From Diadema setosum (taxonomy: Eukaryota; Echinodermata; Echinoidea; Diadematoida; Diadematidae): a stretch of 64,000 bases of DNA. Position numbers and translations under genes: made by a program. The notes beneath the pieces are model-generated. The model did no database searches, was not told the origin of the DNA, and saw nothing but the letters and a program-made list of their open reading frames with translations. Below are positions 1 through 12,645 of the stretch, piece by piece. How positions within the stretch are numbered: the first letter of the stretch is position 1; every line of letters starts with the position of its first letter. Location: positions 27,930,650 through 27,994,649 of the forward strand of contig CM067075.1 of the NCBI GenBank assembly GCA_033980235.1. The letters are read 5' to 3'.

Positions 1-399
1 CTCTAAACTTGACCTAACGGTTCACTAGATAATCCCACTTAAGTTTAAAATGTTTTAGTCTAACAAAATGACATCTGACCTAATAATAGGATTAAAACAC
101 AAGTTTTTAATATTCATGTTGTTCACATACACTGAGCGAGACAAAAAGCAAGGATTTCAAATAGAATCATGATGGGCTGACTTTTTGTATTACAATGTAC
201 CATACTGAAATTCAGGTGTTGTTTTTTTTTTTCTGTCAAATAACAAGAATTATCAGCTTGTACAAGAATTAAGTTTTGAGAAACAAAATAGCTCATAAGT
301 TAGCCCAATTAGATTTAAAATGAGTCAGTTCAACAAAACTGAATGATGGTAGAACAGAGATTACTGGTAGGGAGATTCAGATAATCTTAATTATCCATT

Positions 400-594
400 C
401 TGTAAAAGTGGAAATTTCTGCAGTGTGGAAATTTTAACGCATTTCGCGCAACCAGAAGCTAGCGCAAAAATAAAAGCATGCAAATATTTTTGCATGACAT
501 ACCGTGGAATTAAAAACACAGCTTGGATTTCATCTTACCCGGCCGAGCGTGAAAAATTACTCGCGCGAAAATATCCACTTTTTAATACTGTAGT
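400..594. mobile_element. MITE, CTGTAAAAGTGG family (degraded)
   Basis: About 195 bp with inverted ends CTGTAAAAGTGGAAATTT and ATATCCACTTTTT. It shares the internal text GCGCAACCAGAA...AAATATTTTTGCATG with the copies at 40941 and 59275. The right terminus is damaged. Confidence 0.75.
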
Positions 595-869
595 TAGTTT
601 CCAGATCTCAGTGCCAATTGACAAAGAAAAAAGTCAAGTGGAGGCGCCAATCAACAAATAATGTGGAGTAAGGTTTGATTCCCAACAATATGCATTTTAC
701 AATATTTTTGATGCACATTTTTGTTTTGTACAATTTTTTTATTCACCGCCGGCAATGTTTGCTTTGAGGGGGCTAAGTTACTATACAACTCAAAACGACA
801 TGCTCTAAAAAACGACTCCCATGGATGCAATGCTTGGTGGGAAATTTGATGCCAGATTCACAGGATTTC

Positions 870-873
<4 letters not shown>

Positions 874-912
<39 letters not shown>
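874..912. repeat. A39 homopolymer
   Basis: 39 uninterrupted A residues. It could be the tail of a retroposed sequence on the + strand, but nothing upstream is recognisable as one. Confidence 0.9.
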
Positions 913-915
<3 letters not shown>

Positions 916-1721
916 TACAATTGTTCCTTCGAGAATTTGACCCTCCCTATGACAGGTCAAATGCGGCTACGGAGAAAATCTAGACCCCAAAACTGTGTGG
1001 GTTTTGTTGTTGACTTTGATTTGCCGTTTTAGGCATGCAACCAAGTGGCACGGTAGGCCCTACTGTACATTGTTGGCTGTACATTATATCACATGTAGGT
1101 ATGGAAGTGACTCATCTTTACGGATCAATACCTTCTGATCTATGCAAAGCAAGCCGACTCGTCAAAGTCAGCACTTTTAGTTGACATATTATGTCCAGTA
1201 CATCTGGCTTTTTAAGATATCAAAGGCAATTTATCTTCAAGTTTGATTTAAATTTTTACTGCTGAAATGCATATAATATACTGTATGTTCTCGACTATTC
1301 TTTTTCTTCCATAGGGATTCTTTTCATTCATCAGAACAATTTCCATCTGAAATAATCTTCAGGACTGAAGGAGGCAAAATAAACAGACAAAGAACAATTA
1401 AACTCTTCATCTTGTAGTCCATATGACTGGTAAAAGGATCCTTTCACGCTATACTGCAAACCTGCTGCCAATTTTGTGAAATCTAGGGAAAAACATGGCA
1501 TGAAATTGGGAGGTGGCTCTATGTGTTGATAAAATCATGACAGAAATATTTTGCCTGAAGAACCCTTCAATGGCAATATGTGACCTACAGGAGACGTATC
1601 AAGTTTAGAATAGTCAATATTTACCTAGTTTCACTGGCAAGCCTTGATACATCTATAGTTAAACCATGGATGTATTTGTATTTGTAGTTGTATTTATATT
1701 TGTGTTTATGTTTGTATAAAT

Positions 1722-1785
1722 ACAAACACATCACACAAACACACAAACACAAATTTGTGTTTGTGTGTTTGTGTGATGTGTTTGT
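1722..1785. repeat. 64-bp perfect palindrome inside a (TTTGTG)n-type repeat
   Basis: Two exact 32-base inverted arms meet at AAA|TTT (1753/1754) with no spacer. They consist of the CAAACACA-type repeat and its complement. It is flanked by more TTTGTG/TATTTA low-complexity sequence to about 1840. Confidence 0.95.
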
Positions 1786-1839
1786 GTTTGTGTTTGTGTT
1801 TATATTTGTATTTATATTTGCATTCATATTTTTATTAAT

Positions 1840-2807
1840 ATTTATATTTCTCCAATTTCATTCAACTCTCTCCTTTCTCTATCAGTCCTGCATCCCCACC
1901 CCCTCCTCAGGGAAAATTAACTTGAGTCTAAAGAGCCACTCTTCTGCCCTAGTATAGCCTTATGATATGTCTCATTCAAACATACAATATGATGGATCGG
2001 ATTTAGCATCATAATCAATGCTGCACACTGGCCAGTAAAAATCACTGTCAGACCAGTAACTTTTTCAATAATGGGCCAGCAAAAAAAAAGAAAAGAAGAA
2101 GAAGTCACTGGATTGAAAGCAAAGCACGTGAAATCTCCAAACTGTGATTAAAACAGTGATTAGAACATGACCCGAGCACCCTCACCTTTGACCTTAGAGG
2201 ATTACAAAACATAAATAAAAAATATTAAATAACAACACAGTTTTCAAAAAGAATTATGATGGACTGAGTTTTGCATCACAATCCAGATCACGAGAGCTTG
2301 TGTTTCCTTTTTTCTTTCTTTCTTTCTTTCTTTCTTTCTTTTTATCTCTGTCAACAAACAAGAATTTTCAGCTTACGCCTCGCACTGCTAAAATCGAATT
2401 TGACATTCCGTCAGTGTTTGGGTATATGGCTATTTGAATGCAGGTCTGTTAGATACTCATAGTGATGCATGTGCAGACGGAAAATTTTGAGAGGAAGGCA
2501 AGTCCAGACTTTCCCATCCCAGGTCATGCAAGCAACACTTATTATCATTCTGCTATGTGCAGTACACCCCTGGCTATACATACCCTGGTATACAGTCTTA
2601 CATTAGTGCACACTAAGGAATGGTGGGGGGGGGGGGGGGGGGGCGAGGGAACAGCCCTGTTATCACCTTCACAGTAGGATCCAGCTTCTGAACCGACTCG
2701 ACAACCGACATTACCTTTAATAAGAAGGAAGCAGGAGGATATGAGTAAGATTCTTTTTTTTTCTCTCTTCTTTTTTTTTTTTTTTTGCATCACTTTGGAC
2801 CACGCCA
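1840..2807. other. no gene seen; simple repeats
   Basis: Non-coding. It holds (CTTT)n at about 2308-2342 and a G18-20 run at about 2624-2643. Presumed intronic for the leftward FMNL-like gene. Confidence 0.6.
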
Positions 2808-3359
2808 TAAGGGCTTTTTACACTTGTAAATTTTTGCTTAGTCCCGTGGGGCTAAGGGGGGGGGGGGCCTTAGCCCCACCGTTGGTACGGGACTATCCTT
2901 AGCCCACTTTCTGTTTATACTCGTTTTTGCCAAAGTGGGCTAGCCCCACCATTAATCCCGTACTATCTGGCCCTGCAAACTAGCAGGGTTAGCATTGCAA
3001 TTGCGGTGCCAAGCAAGTGAGTGTAAACAGAACGAAAAAATAATCCTGGGCTAAGCGACGGAGACGAAGTCCGACCCTCACTGACCAATCAGAAACGAGG
3101 TAATCAAGTGCTGCCGGTGCATGCGTGTACGTGTACAGTACACAGCGTAAATCATGAATATTCATGTGGTTTGGAAAGTACCGGACTAAGAAATGCGAGT
3201 GTAAAATGGTCAATTTTTCCTTAGCCCCGGACAAGAGCTTTGAATAGTACGGGACTAATTGGCGAGTGTAAAAAGCTGAAAAAATTGGTACGGGACTAAC
3301 GATAGTCCTGGGTCAGAGAAAGTCCGGGGTTAAGAAACACAAGTGTAAAAAGGGCTTTA
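2808..3359. mobile_element. 550-bp foldback MITE with TTTTTACACTTGT ends
   Basis: The ends GGGCTTTTTACACTTGT and ACAAGTGTAAAAAGGGCTTT are inverted. Repeated TAGTCCCG and CGGGACTA motifs run inward in opposite orientations. There is a G9 run at 2858, and no ORF makes sense across it. Confidence 0.75.
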
Positions 3360-3689
3360 GTAGTCTGGAACCAGTTATCTTCATACCTAGCCTTCCTTTT
3401 ACCATCGCCCCACTCAAGAGACAACAATCAACGTTTGCTTTGGTTTCAATGAGCTTAGTTCCTCGAAAGATGCACAAATGCACGGGGCATTACTGTCATG
3501 TACTAACTATGCAAAACTATCATTATACACTTTATTCAAATATCACAGGCCACTTTCATTTACAATTCGACCAGTCAAAGATTATTCTCTACACTTCCGC
3601 GATGGACAGAGTGATCATCATCTTCGCAGATTACCACAGACATACATTGTAGCGTGCAAACAGGCTATCAGTGGTTGTGAAGAAGTTAA

Positions 3690-4406
3690 AGGCATAATTT
3701 GCCATAAAAATAATGCAGATGAAACAAAAACCCAGCATTAATGCTTAAAAATAGTTCTAAAATATGAGTTAGGGATAGAAACAACCAAGTATAATCGATG
3801 TTAAAGGGATCATATAGTTTTGGTTGATACCTAATTTCAGGTTTCTAACATTTTTTTTTTTTTTTTGGTGAGATAATAGGAAACCTCTTATGAAATATGG
3901 AAGACCATGTAATTCCATGAGGAATTAAACATTTAGTTGATGAAAATTGGTTTTGAAATTGCTGAGATATCCAAAAGAGAGCAATTTAATAAAGTGTGGG
4001 ACCAACATTTTATTACAATCGCTTTGTTTTACTTTGTTTTTGGATGTTTCAGTCATTCCGAACACGATTTTCATCAAATAAACTTTAAATTCCTCTTAAA
4101 ATGGTATGCTCTGTACTATTTCATAAGTGTTTGGGTTTATTTTTTGGTATCTCACAAAAAGTTAAAAGCCCAATTCTCATCTCCACCAATACTGTACTAT
4201 CCCTTTAAATATTGTCAAATATACAAAATGTGAACAATCTAGTTAAAATAAAAATGTTTCCAGACTAAACTATCTCCTTATATTTCAGGCTTTATTGCAT
4301 AAATTTTATATGGAAGGATGTTTTGTGATACAACTGACGGACACATGCATCAAAAGTGATATCTTAAACATTTTTAAATCACTGCTCCCAAAGGTAAACA
4401 GGACCT
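3690..4406. mobile_element. family-C TTAA MITE, interrupted by a family-A MITE
   Basis: Compared with the intact family-C copies at 48392 and 50156 (opposite orientation), the sequence is collinear from AGGCATAATTTGCC at 3690 to ...AACAGGACCT at 4406. The exception is 3805-4204, which is a complete family-A element. TTAA flanks both outer ends (3686 and 4407). Confidence 0.88.
3805..4204. mobile_element. family-A TTAA MITE nested in family C
   Basis: 400 bp with ends AGGGATCATATAG and ...ACTGTACTATCCCT, flanked by TTAA at 3801-3804 and 4205-4208. It is internally symmetrical (TTTGATGAAAATTGG and its complement). The host family C continues on either side, which proves insertion at a TTAA. 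Confidence 0.9.
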
Positions 4407-4410
4407 TTAA

Positions 4411-7050
4411 ACATAGTCAGCAAATGCCTGCATGTACATGTACATCAATCGATCATATTAGTCAAATCTATTTAACAATCTATAAAACATGTGACTGTTT
4501 CACAAGCTACTGGATATCAGTGGTTGAGATACGCAGACATTAAACAAACTGTCTCATCTCTAATTTTTGTTTCCCATCTCTGTTTGCGGATTATTTTTCT
4601 TCTCTCTGACATACAGTGTACTTAAATACACTGCTCAGTTCTTCCAAAAGGATCCCTGGGATTCTCTTGCAAAGTTCACTATTCAATCTGCAGGAATGTC
4701 AAGCTTGGCAGGAACATTGTACATTGTACATGAATGTAAAAGGAAATTATCATGATATCTTGAAAGCATTTCCTTTTCACTTTGACACTCATCAAAAAAA
4801 AAAAGTACACAAACCAACACATATCTAAAATCACTATTTGCCAGACTGGAGAACTTGATATGCACACACTATATACAAATTTTCCTCACTCATTGACAAG
4901 TAGACAATCACTCTTGTCTTGCATACAAAATACATAATATAAAGTCACCTTCGTTTTTTCAAGAACAGTTAACTGTGCGCATCAGACAGTGGCCGATTAA
5001 TACTTTTCTCAAATTTGCTCTTGAAATAACACTAGTATTTACTCAGTAAGTGTGGCTCAATGCCAAGCAAACAGTATTACAAGTGACAACAGTACATCTC
5101 TGTCTTTCTTGCTCTCTCTCCTTCTCTTTCTTTCTCTCCCTCTCTGAAAGGCACAATGCCTACATGTAAAATTGTACCTGTACAGGAAAAGTATTTATTG
5201 CAGTCACTCTGCTGAAAAGTCCTCGGAAATGTATACCAATTCATGTGTCAGTGGGAAAATATGAGCCTCAGATATGTAGAGTGTATTGTGTTTGAAGGTA
5301 CGCAAAACTACTTGCCGATCGAACAGCCAGTATTAGGTTCCTAAATGTGTGCTCACCCAATGAATGTATTATGTCCCGCTAACTGAATGTGACAAATGTA
5401 TGGCATACTTAAAATTGCAGAATCTATCAGTAATCAAAATACTTTGTACTTAGCTAAAAGGGTGTAATTATACTTTTTTCCCCTCTATAGGACCTACTAC
5501 ATGTATGTGGCACATACACACGCACTCACGCACATGCACACAAACAAAGTTCAAATAACTATTCAACAGTTGATGTGATTCATAATTTGAATGTACAGAG
5601 CTCTCTCAATGTCTAGTCTCTGAAAAACAACAGCAGCTTGTGGTAGTCTTGTCCAACATTGGAATGGAAATCTTTTAATATGATTCAAATTCATATCCTC
5701 CTTTAAAAAGAGAGAGAGAGAAATTAAAGAAACAGAACATGTCAATACCATACAGGATATTTAGTGAAGATTTGTGCACAAGCAAATGGAAACTTGTGAG
5801 GTCATGACATCATCTAGATAAAAAAAAAAAAACAAATCATATAAAATGTCCTGCACAAGGAGAAAAAAATCCTTAGTCTGATACTGTAATCTCACTTTTC
5901 TGATATATACAATGTATGGTACATTGTAAATCCAAGATTTCCACACACATTTCACCCTAGTCGCTTCTCTTTTCTCCCTGTTGTAGAATCATTTCAGATT
6001 CAATTCCATGGGATAAAGAGAAAAAAGACTACTATGCATTCTATGTACATGTATGCAATGTACATACAACGGTGCTACCGGAACGTCATATCCAACTGTG
6101 TTGCTGTATTGGAGGCATCACCCCTCACACAATACACCCACTCTCTTGGTCTTTAAAAAGTACTGTCTGGACCAGCTTGAACAGTGAGGACTTTGGACCA
6201 GAAAAGTTTGTTTTGTAGTGACTCACCCCTGACTGGTGGGGGAGGGGGAGGGGAGCAAGAGAGAGGGACAGAGATAGGAAAGAATGGAATAATATATTCA
6301 TTTATATACCACCATTTACAAGCCTTGACATTGGTTCCTTAGCCCATTATGGAGCCTTTCCAAGACAGATATGGGATGCGGAACAAAGAAGTTTTGCAGG
6401 AACGGAAGAAGTTGGAATGCTCCCATGAAGCACACTGCATGACCCTTGGTGTCATACCCCACATTCCTCACTCCTGGAAGACAAGGGTAAACTGGGTCGA
6501 CTGGAATGTTAACAGCACTGTGGAAAGAGAAATACTGTAATGAAATCTGACTCACTCACAATTAACGCCTGATAACTCTGCCCCCAGAAGTTTCCAAATC
6601 GCAACCATTTCCTTGAAGTGATGGATATGTTTGAACGGACCATTAACATCTTGCTCATTATTTTCTCTGTAATATCCCCACCCCTATCCCCTCAAGAAAA
6701 AAAAAAAACTCCAAGGAACATGAAAAATAATCATTGCTGGCACATGGTTTCAATCATAAAAGCACAGAAAACAAATCCAGTTTGGCTGCTGCCAAGTGGG
6801 CTGGACATAAACAGAGCTAAACTCATATATCTTTCATGATCTATCACGATAAATTGTTTTGTACAGCATCTAGGAACACTTGCTATATATTGTCAGGAAA
6901 TGTGAAATATAATACATTCTAAATCAGCCATTCAGAATAAAAGTCAGCCATTAATTTTTCAACCAGATTTTAAATGCTAAACTGCAGAAAATTTTCTCAG
7001 GCCTGGCAAACAAACATGAATGAAACTTCCATAATTTACAATTTCGTATG
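4411..7050. other. no convincing gene apart from the 6316-6517 candidate
   Basis: AT-rich sequence with short CT- and CA-rich tracts (5100-5150, 5515-5545) and a GA-rich patch at 6235-6285. No coherent exon otherwise. Confidence 0.5.
6316..6517 (-). other. possible 3'-terminal exon on the minus strand
   Basis: After an excellent acceptor (tatttctctttccacag on the minus strand) there are 66 open codons and then TAA. The peptide contains VDPVYPCLPGVRNVGYD and LLPFLQNFFVPHPISVLERL. Phase in is 2, which does not fit the FMNL-like exon at 21519 directly. Not recognised; it may be a non-coding or chance ORF. Confidence 0.22.
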
Positions 7051-7054
7051 TTAA

Positions 7055-8087
7055 AGATAATAAAAAGTTTTGGTACCTCAAAAATTTCCTTGAATTTCCT
7101 TGTCTTAGTTTGTGTTTCAGGTTAAAGTACCTTTCATATAACTAACACTGTGAGACTTACTCGCCCCAAAGTGCTCTCATGTCTTAGTAATCATGCAATT
7201 AACTGCGACCAGCAGCCCCATACACATAGCGACCAGCAGTCCCATACGCATAGCGTAATCGGGCTTCGCATTGTAGCATTCAGGATCATGACAGATTTAG
7301 TATCGCAGGATAAATGTCAACTTAAAATCCCCAAAATTCTTCAATTTGAAGACTTACCAATTAGGTGAAGTATTGAAAACAGGCTTCGGGCAACGTTTGG
7401 TTCTGCCTATAGTCCCTTTCTGTTCGAATTGATGACTGAATGTGACTCGGCCGAGAGGACCTTGGGAGAGCTACATGCATACACTGAATACTACAGCCAG
7501 TGCATGCGAACACATCACCTGCGCACAAATTTCAAATCCATCAACGGATAAGATGTTTGTGTGCGCATGCGCTGGCCGTAGTAGTCAGTGTATGTACAGT
7601 GTAGCTCTCTCAAGGTCCTCTCGACCGAGTCACATTGTCTGTACTCATCAATTCGAAAAGAAAGGGACTATTGGCAGAACCAAACGTTGTTCGAAGCCTG
7701 TTTTCAATACTTCACCTTAATTGGTAAGTCTTCAAATCGCAGACATTTTGGGATTCTAAGTTGACATTTACCCGCGATACTAATTCTGTCATGATCCTGA
7801 ATGCTACAATGCGAAGCCCCATTACGCTATGCGTATGGGGCTGCTGGTCGCAGTTAGCTATGTGTACAATGGGCTGCACGCTGCTGGTCGCAGTCAGTGG
7901 TTTCGTACAATATTTATCGACGCTGTACGGCGACGGCTCTGGTACGAAATCATTATTGCATGATTACTAAGACATGAGAGCACTTTGGGGCGAGTAATTC
8001 TCACAGACAACGTACTTTAACGTGAAACACAAACCAAGACAAGGAAGTTCAGGGAAACTTTTGAGGTACCAAAACTTTTTATTATCT
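7055..8087. mobile_element. 1-kb near-complete palindrome flanked by TTAA (foldback element)
   Basis: Arms of about 480 bp run 7055-7530 and 7555-8087 around a loop of about 25 bases. The ends are AGATAATAAAAAGTTTTGG and its complement, with TTAA at 7051-7054 and 8088-8091. Arm identity looks high (the GCGCATGCG block, the CCCCAAAGTGCTCTCATG block). The right arm has roughly 80 extra bases near 7860-7950. There is no coding capacity. Confidence 0.9.
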
Positions 8088-8612
8088 TTAACTTCCCATA
8101 TGGTCCATCTCAACATCTTGCTTTATGATCACTCACACATTAAATATAGGCCTACAGTGTAATCGAAGAGGTAGCACTGCAAATTACAAGACATAGTTCT
8201 CAAGCTACAGCATGCCCTTCTCACATTACCTATTTCATTCCAAATCGAAACCTTCATTTCCCTTTTGTTGTTTGTTTTTAGCAACCATATGACGAAGGAA
8301 ACTATACTACACAGGGAGCTACACAAATTTCACAGTACATGCAGGCTGGTCTCCAAGTTGCTGAGTTACAGTGTACAAGGAAGTGTTGAATAGCTATTAC
8401 TTTTATGGGGGAACGATAACTAATGTACAAAACTCTAGGAAGAGAACATCTTCAGAAGTGGCTTTGAATGTCATCCAAGTCTTGGTATCTCTGCCCCCCA
8501 CCCCCCCCCCCCCCCCCCCACAGTTGTCTTCTCATAGCCATTATCATAAAACTACAGCTACATTGGTAATTTAGGAGTAAGAAATAACTAGAAATGTCGC
8601 TACAGCGACTGG

Positions 8613-9449
8613 TTATACCCCGCCAAACAACATTTCATAAGCTTTGGTCAAAAAACTGAGGAAGTAGTTAAATCCGCAAGATCTTTCCTTGATCTTCTGC
8701 CATTAATATGCCGTTACCATGGCAACATACTTTCGGGTACTGTCGAAAAATGCGTCTTGCACATCTACAACAAAAGGCACACATCTGTACCAAGATTCAT
8801 GGAAATTGGGCAAAAACTGAGGAAGTAGTTTGCAACACAAAATTTTCCATCATTTTGGCTCATAATATGTGAGCTGTTACCATGGCAACATACTTTTTGT
8901 CACTGTCAAGAAATGTGTCATGCTGACCTATATCCTAAGACAAACATTCAATATGAATTCCATGAGAATTGGAAGAACACTGATGAAGCAGTTTTGCCAT
9001 GAAGCATTTTGCCCTATATTTTACCAATAACATGCCATTACCATGGCAACGCACTTTTTGCCACTGCAGAAATATGTGTCTTGCACATTAACATATTCAG
9101 ATGAACATCTGTACCTACATGTAATTTCATAAAAATTGATCAAAAACTGTGGGAGGAGTTCACGACGCAAGATTTGTACCCATTTTTGCCCATAATATGC
9201 CGTTACCATGGCAACGTACTTTTGGGTACTGTCAAAAAATATGTCTTGCACATCTACAACCCAAGGCACACATCTGTGCCAAGTTTTATGGGAATCGGTT
9301 GAAAACTGAGGAAGTAGTTCGCGACGCAAGATTTGCAACGGACCGACCGCCCGATCGACCGACCGCCCGACCGACCGCCCGACCGCCCGACCGACCGTCC
9401 GCTGATTCCTATATACCCCCTTCAAACTTCGTTTGGCGGGGGTATAATA
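8613..9449. mobile_element. foldback element with ATACCCCGCCAAAC ends and tandem core
   Basis: The ends TTATACCCCGCCAAAC and GTTTGGCGGGGGTATAA are inverted. The core holds about four tandem units of about 160 bp. Each has [GA]TTACCATGGCAAC, a 'TGTCTTGCACATCTACAAC' part and 'AAAAACTGAGGAAGTAGTT'. A short CCGACCG cluster (9340-9403) follows. Non-autonomous; no transposase. Confidence 0.8.
8713..9215. repeat. four tandem RFX X-box-like palindromes (GTTACCATGGCAAC)
   Basis: The 14-mer occurs at 8713, 8876, 9037 (ATTACC variant) and 9202, once per tandem unit. It fits the X-box consensus GTNRCC-N(0-3)-RGYAAC bound by RFX factors. Whether it binds in vivo is unknown. Confidence 0.6.
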
Positions 9450-11878
9450 ATACAGCTGGAGAAATGGAAGCAGAATACTCTTGTAGATGATTAGATCTGC
9501 CATGAGCAATCATTGACTGTTACAATGCAATCTCTTTATGAACAAAACCTAAACCTAACCCTAGCATGAACAAAATTGGCAAACTTGATCAATGAAATGA
9601 AATGGGGGGTAGGGAGTGCTGAAGCTGACTTTGTTGCATTTCCATAGACAGCACGTGATATCTAGGTGCAGATCTGTTAGCCTTATCATATCCCGACCCT
9701 CATTTCCTCTGCAGGTACACAAAACCTCACGCAGTCCTGCAATAATAAAGCTTCATTAACTAACCAATGCAAATTTGGCGGCAACCGAACCGCGGGCTGA
9801 CTCAGGAAGAGCCGCTGGAGACTGCGAAAATGTCCTGATTAGACACATTTCCCTTGATCAGAAGTGGCTAATTACACACGTTATTTGCATAGTTTTTCTC
9901 ACACAACGGCCAGATAGGCCGCGCATGACTTTTCGGGAGCATGCTCCAGGGGTGTCTTCTAAAGCTATTCTTGCATTCGTATTGATCAACGCCACAGATA
10001 ACAGCTGGCCTTCTGGGGTGCTGACATATTACAGGAGGGGACATTTATAAACACACCATCCGATACAGTGTAGCTGCATTTTCATGCTGGAGTGAAAATG
10101 CTCTGATTTCCATCAACCACAAATTATGCTTTCTTTCTTCCTTTGGGTTTCTTTTTTTACAAATTCACCGACAGGTAGGCCTACAGTAGTTAACACAGTT
10201 TTTTTTTTTTCTTCTCTGAAGTCACTGCTAATAAACCTCTTAGACAAGTTCATGCATACATGTAATACATGTAGATTTGTAGCACGTTATGATCAAAAGA
10301 CAGTACAACATACAGTATCTCAATTCAATGAGAAACTAATTATAACAGTGATAGACTGAATCCTCATCAAGCACTTGCACATTATAACCAAAAACAAAAC
10401 AAAGAAATTGTTGTTGCTGCTGTTGTTTTTCTAACCTCAATATGTAAGACAGATACCTACATGTAATACATTGTCTACAAGAAAAATCCAACCCGAGGAA
10501 TTTCTGGCATGTGACCCATCCACAGCAAGTTCATATTATAATATAAACCAAAAGAAAAAAAAATAACATTCCAACATTTTCATTCCCCAAAGTGAATAAC
10601 AGCACTGCAGCTGGACTGTTCCTACACATTCCAAAGGCACTGAGTCATAATACGATTAGAGCCATAAAAAGGCGGGCAATCTGCAGCAGGTAAATTGTTG
10701 TTGTTTTTTGGCCTACTTGAAAAAAAGGAGGCAGATTGTATCATAAACTATACCTTAAAAATATAAAAACAAAAGTGTTATGAAGTGATATACCGCCATA
10801 CCTATACATACTTTCTAGCAGACAGAGTTTGGTAATGATATTTTTGTTCAGTTTTCAGAGTACTTACCAACAATAATTCAATCTTGAAAATGCCAATTAT
10901 GTTCCTAAGCCACAGTTGGGGTCAAGAAATTAAAAAAAGTAAAATACTGTCTGGAATGGACCTGCAGACACTGTAGGCCTATGTGCATTGCAAATTTCAA
11001 GAAATCTTGTAGGTAGAACAATGTTATAAATTCTACTTTATGAATTCCATCACTATTGTCTGTTGCTTTGAATGCAAATTACAGAACTCCAAGAAATGTA
11101 ACATTTTATTTATGAGCATGAAACCAACAGATGACAGTGACACTTCATAATATTTGTGGGCATTTACAACATTTGTAGGCATTTACAACATTTGTACTTG
11201 TACGTTAAATTTATTGTATTGGTGCACGTACATGTACACTAGCTGCAGGCTATAGTAAGCTTAGCATACAATTGTGGATAGGATAAAGTACTGTTAAATA
11301 TTGTGTTTGACAGGGCACAGTGGAAAGTGAAACCTCCTCACACGCCGCAGCATAATAAGGAACTTGAATACCAGTCATGTCTTATTTTAACAGCAATTCA
11401 TAATCAGTGAACAAGAGTGGGGTTTTTACACTTACGATGTACAAACGAACTTGTTGGCAACATGTAAATAGAAATGTGTAGGCCCTACCAGTCAAACTCT
11501 ACACGAGTAATTTTGGCAAGTCTCAAAACAAACTTGATTCATGTTACTAAAAAAAAAAAAGACAAGTTTCTCCATTCATGTTTGGCCAATCACATTATCT
11601 GAACATTTTCTTCTTTTTTCAAGGGGGCCAGCCAGGCCACCTAAGCAAAAGTTTACTTTCAGGTGGCCAAAAATGGATCGTTAGCAGGGCTCAACAATCA
11701 CTTTTTTTTCTGTAGGACTGATTTTTTTTTTTTAATCTATCATACAAGGTTCGAGTTAAGCTTGAACTTCTAATGCCAGCAAACTTTCGTCTACCATGTG
11801 GTGTTAGTGTATATATGCACAGACTCTTTGTTCGTTTGTAGCTGCATAGTGAAACACATGTACACAGAATGAAGTGTT
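9450..11878. other. no gene seen
   Basis: AT-rich, with a few CCTAAACCTAACCCTA units at 9548 and a somewhat GC-richer stretch at 9770-9840 without splice context. Presumed intron. Confidence 0.5.
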
Positions 11879-11882
11879 TTAA

Positions 11883-12285
11883 AGGGTGTGTACAGTTCTG
11901 GTCGAGGTGAGGATTTAGCTTTTAACGTTTTAGATACACTTGTAGATATTCAGAAACCACTCTATGAGATGTCAGAGAGCATGCAATTTCTGTTAAGGGG
12001 TACCAAAAGTTTATTTGATGAAAATCGGTTTTGAAATGGCTGGGATATCCAAAAACAAGGTGAAAAAAAAAGAGATCCTAATAAAAGGTGTGGCCTAGCT
12101 GTAGTCTTTTATTATTATCACTTTTTGGATATCTCAGCCATTTGAAAACCAATTTTCATTAAATAAACGTTGAATCCTTCTTGAAATTACATGCTCTTTC
12201 ATATTTCATGAGAGGTTTCTCATTTATCTCACTTAGGAATGTTCAAAACATGAATCCCCATCTCAACCAGTACTGTACAGTCCCT
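11883..12285. mobile_element. family-A TTAA MITE
   Basis: 403 bp with ends AGGGTGTGTACAGTTCTGG and CCAGTACTGTACAGTCCCT. TTAA flanks at 11879 and 12286. Opposite orientation to the copy at 48002. Confidence 0.9.
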
Positions 12286-12539
12286 TTAAATACTGTTTTC
12301 CAGCAGCAGAGACAGTCACATTCATGTCTGAATGCCTGATAGAAAATTCTGTAGAAGTTTTAAAACAAGAACATTGGTCACCATCAAATTCTTCTTGAAG
12401 TCTGACATCCAGTCATGGTTGCATGCAGGACAGCTCGACTCTTGAAGTACTTACAGTCAGTACAGATGGCCTTGTTAACAGAAACTGTGTATGTGACACA
12501 TGTATTAAATGTTTATCATAATGTAGAACACTCAAGGAT

Positions 12540-12645
12540 GTACAAGTGACTGTCAGAAAAGTGGTTTCTAATTATCTTTCAAAAAGTTCAAATCTGAACC
12601 CCCCTCCCCAACTCAACCGTAACTATACCATCCCTTTAAATAACA
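12540..12645. mobile_element. truncated family-A-like MITE end
   Basis: Right-terminal part only: ...CAACTCAACCGTAACTATACCATCCCT then TTAA (12643). The left half is missing or too diverged. Confidence 0.55.

Noticed and set aside
8613..9330. CRISPR-like array
   Set aside because: The units are tandem copies about 160 bp long that resemble each other throughout, not short identical repeats with unique spacers, and the genome is eukaryotic.
9021..9509. 162-codon minus-strand ORF
   Set aside because: It lies within the CCCCGCC-ended foldback and its tandem units; the repeated peptide (ILRRELLPQF) reflects the DNA repeat.
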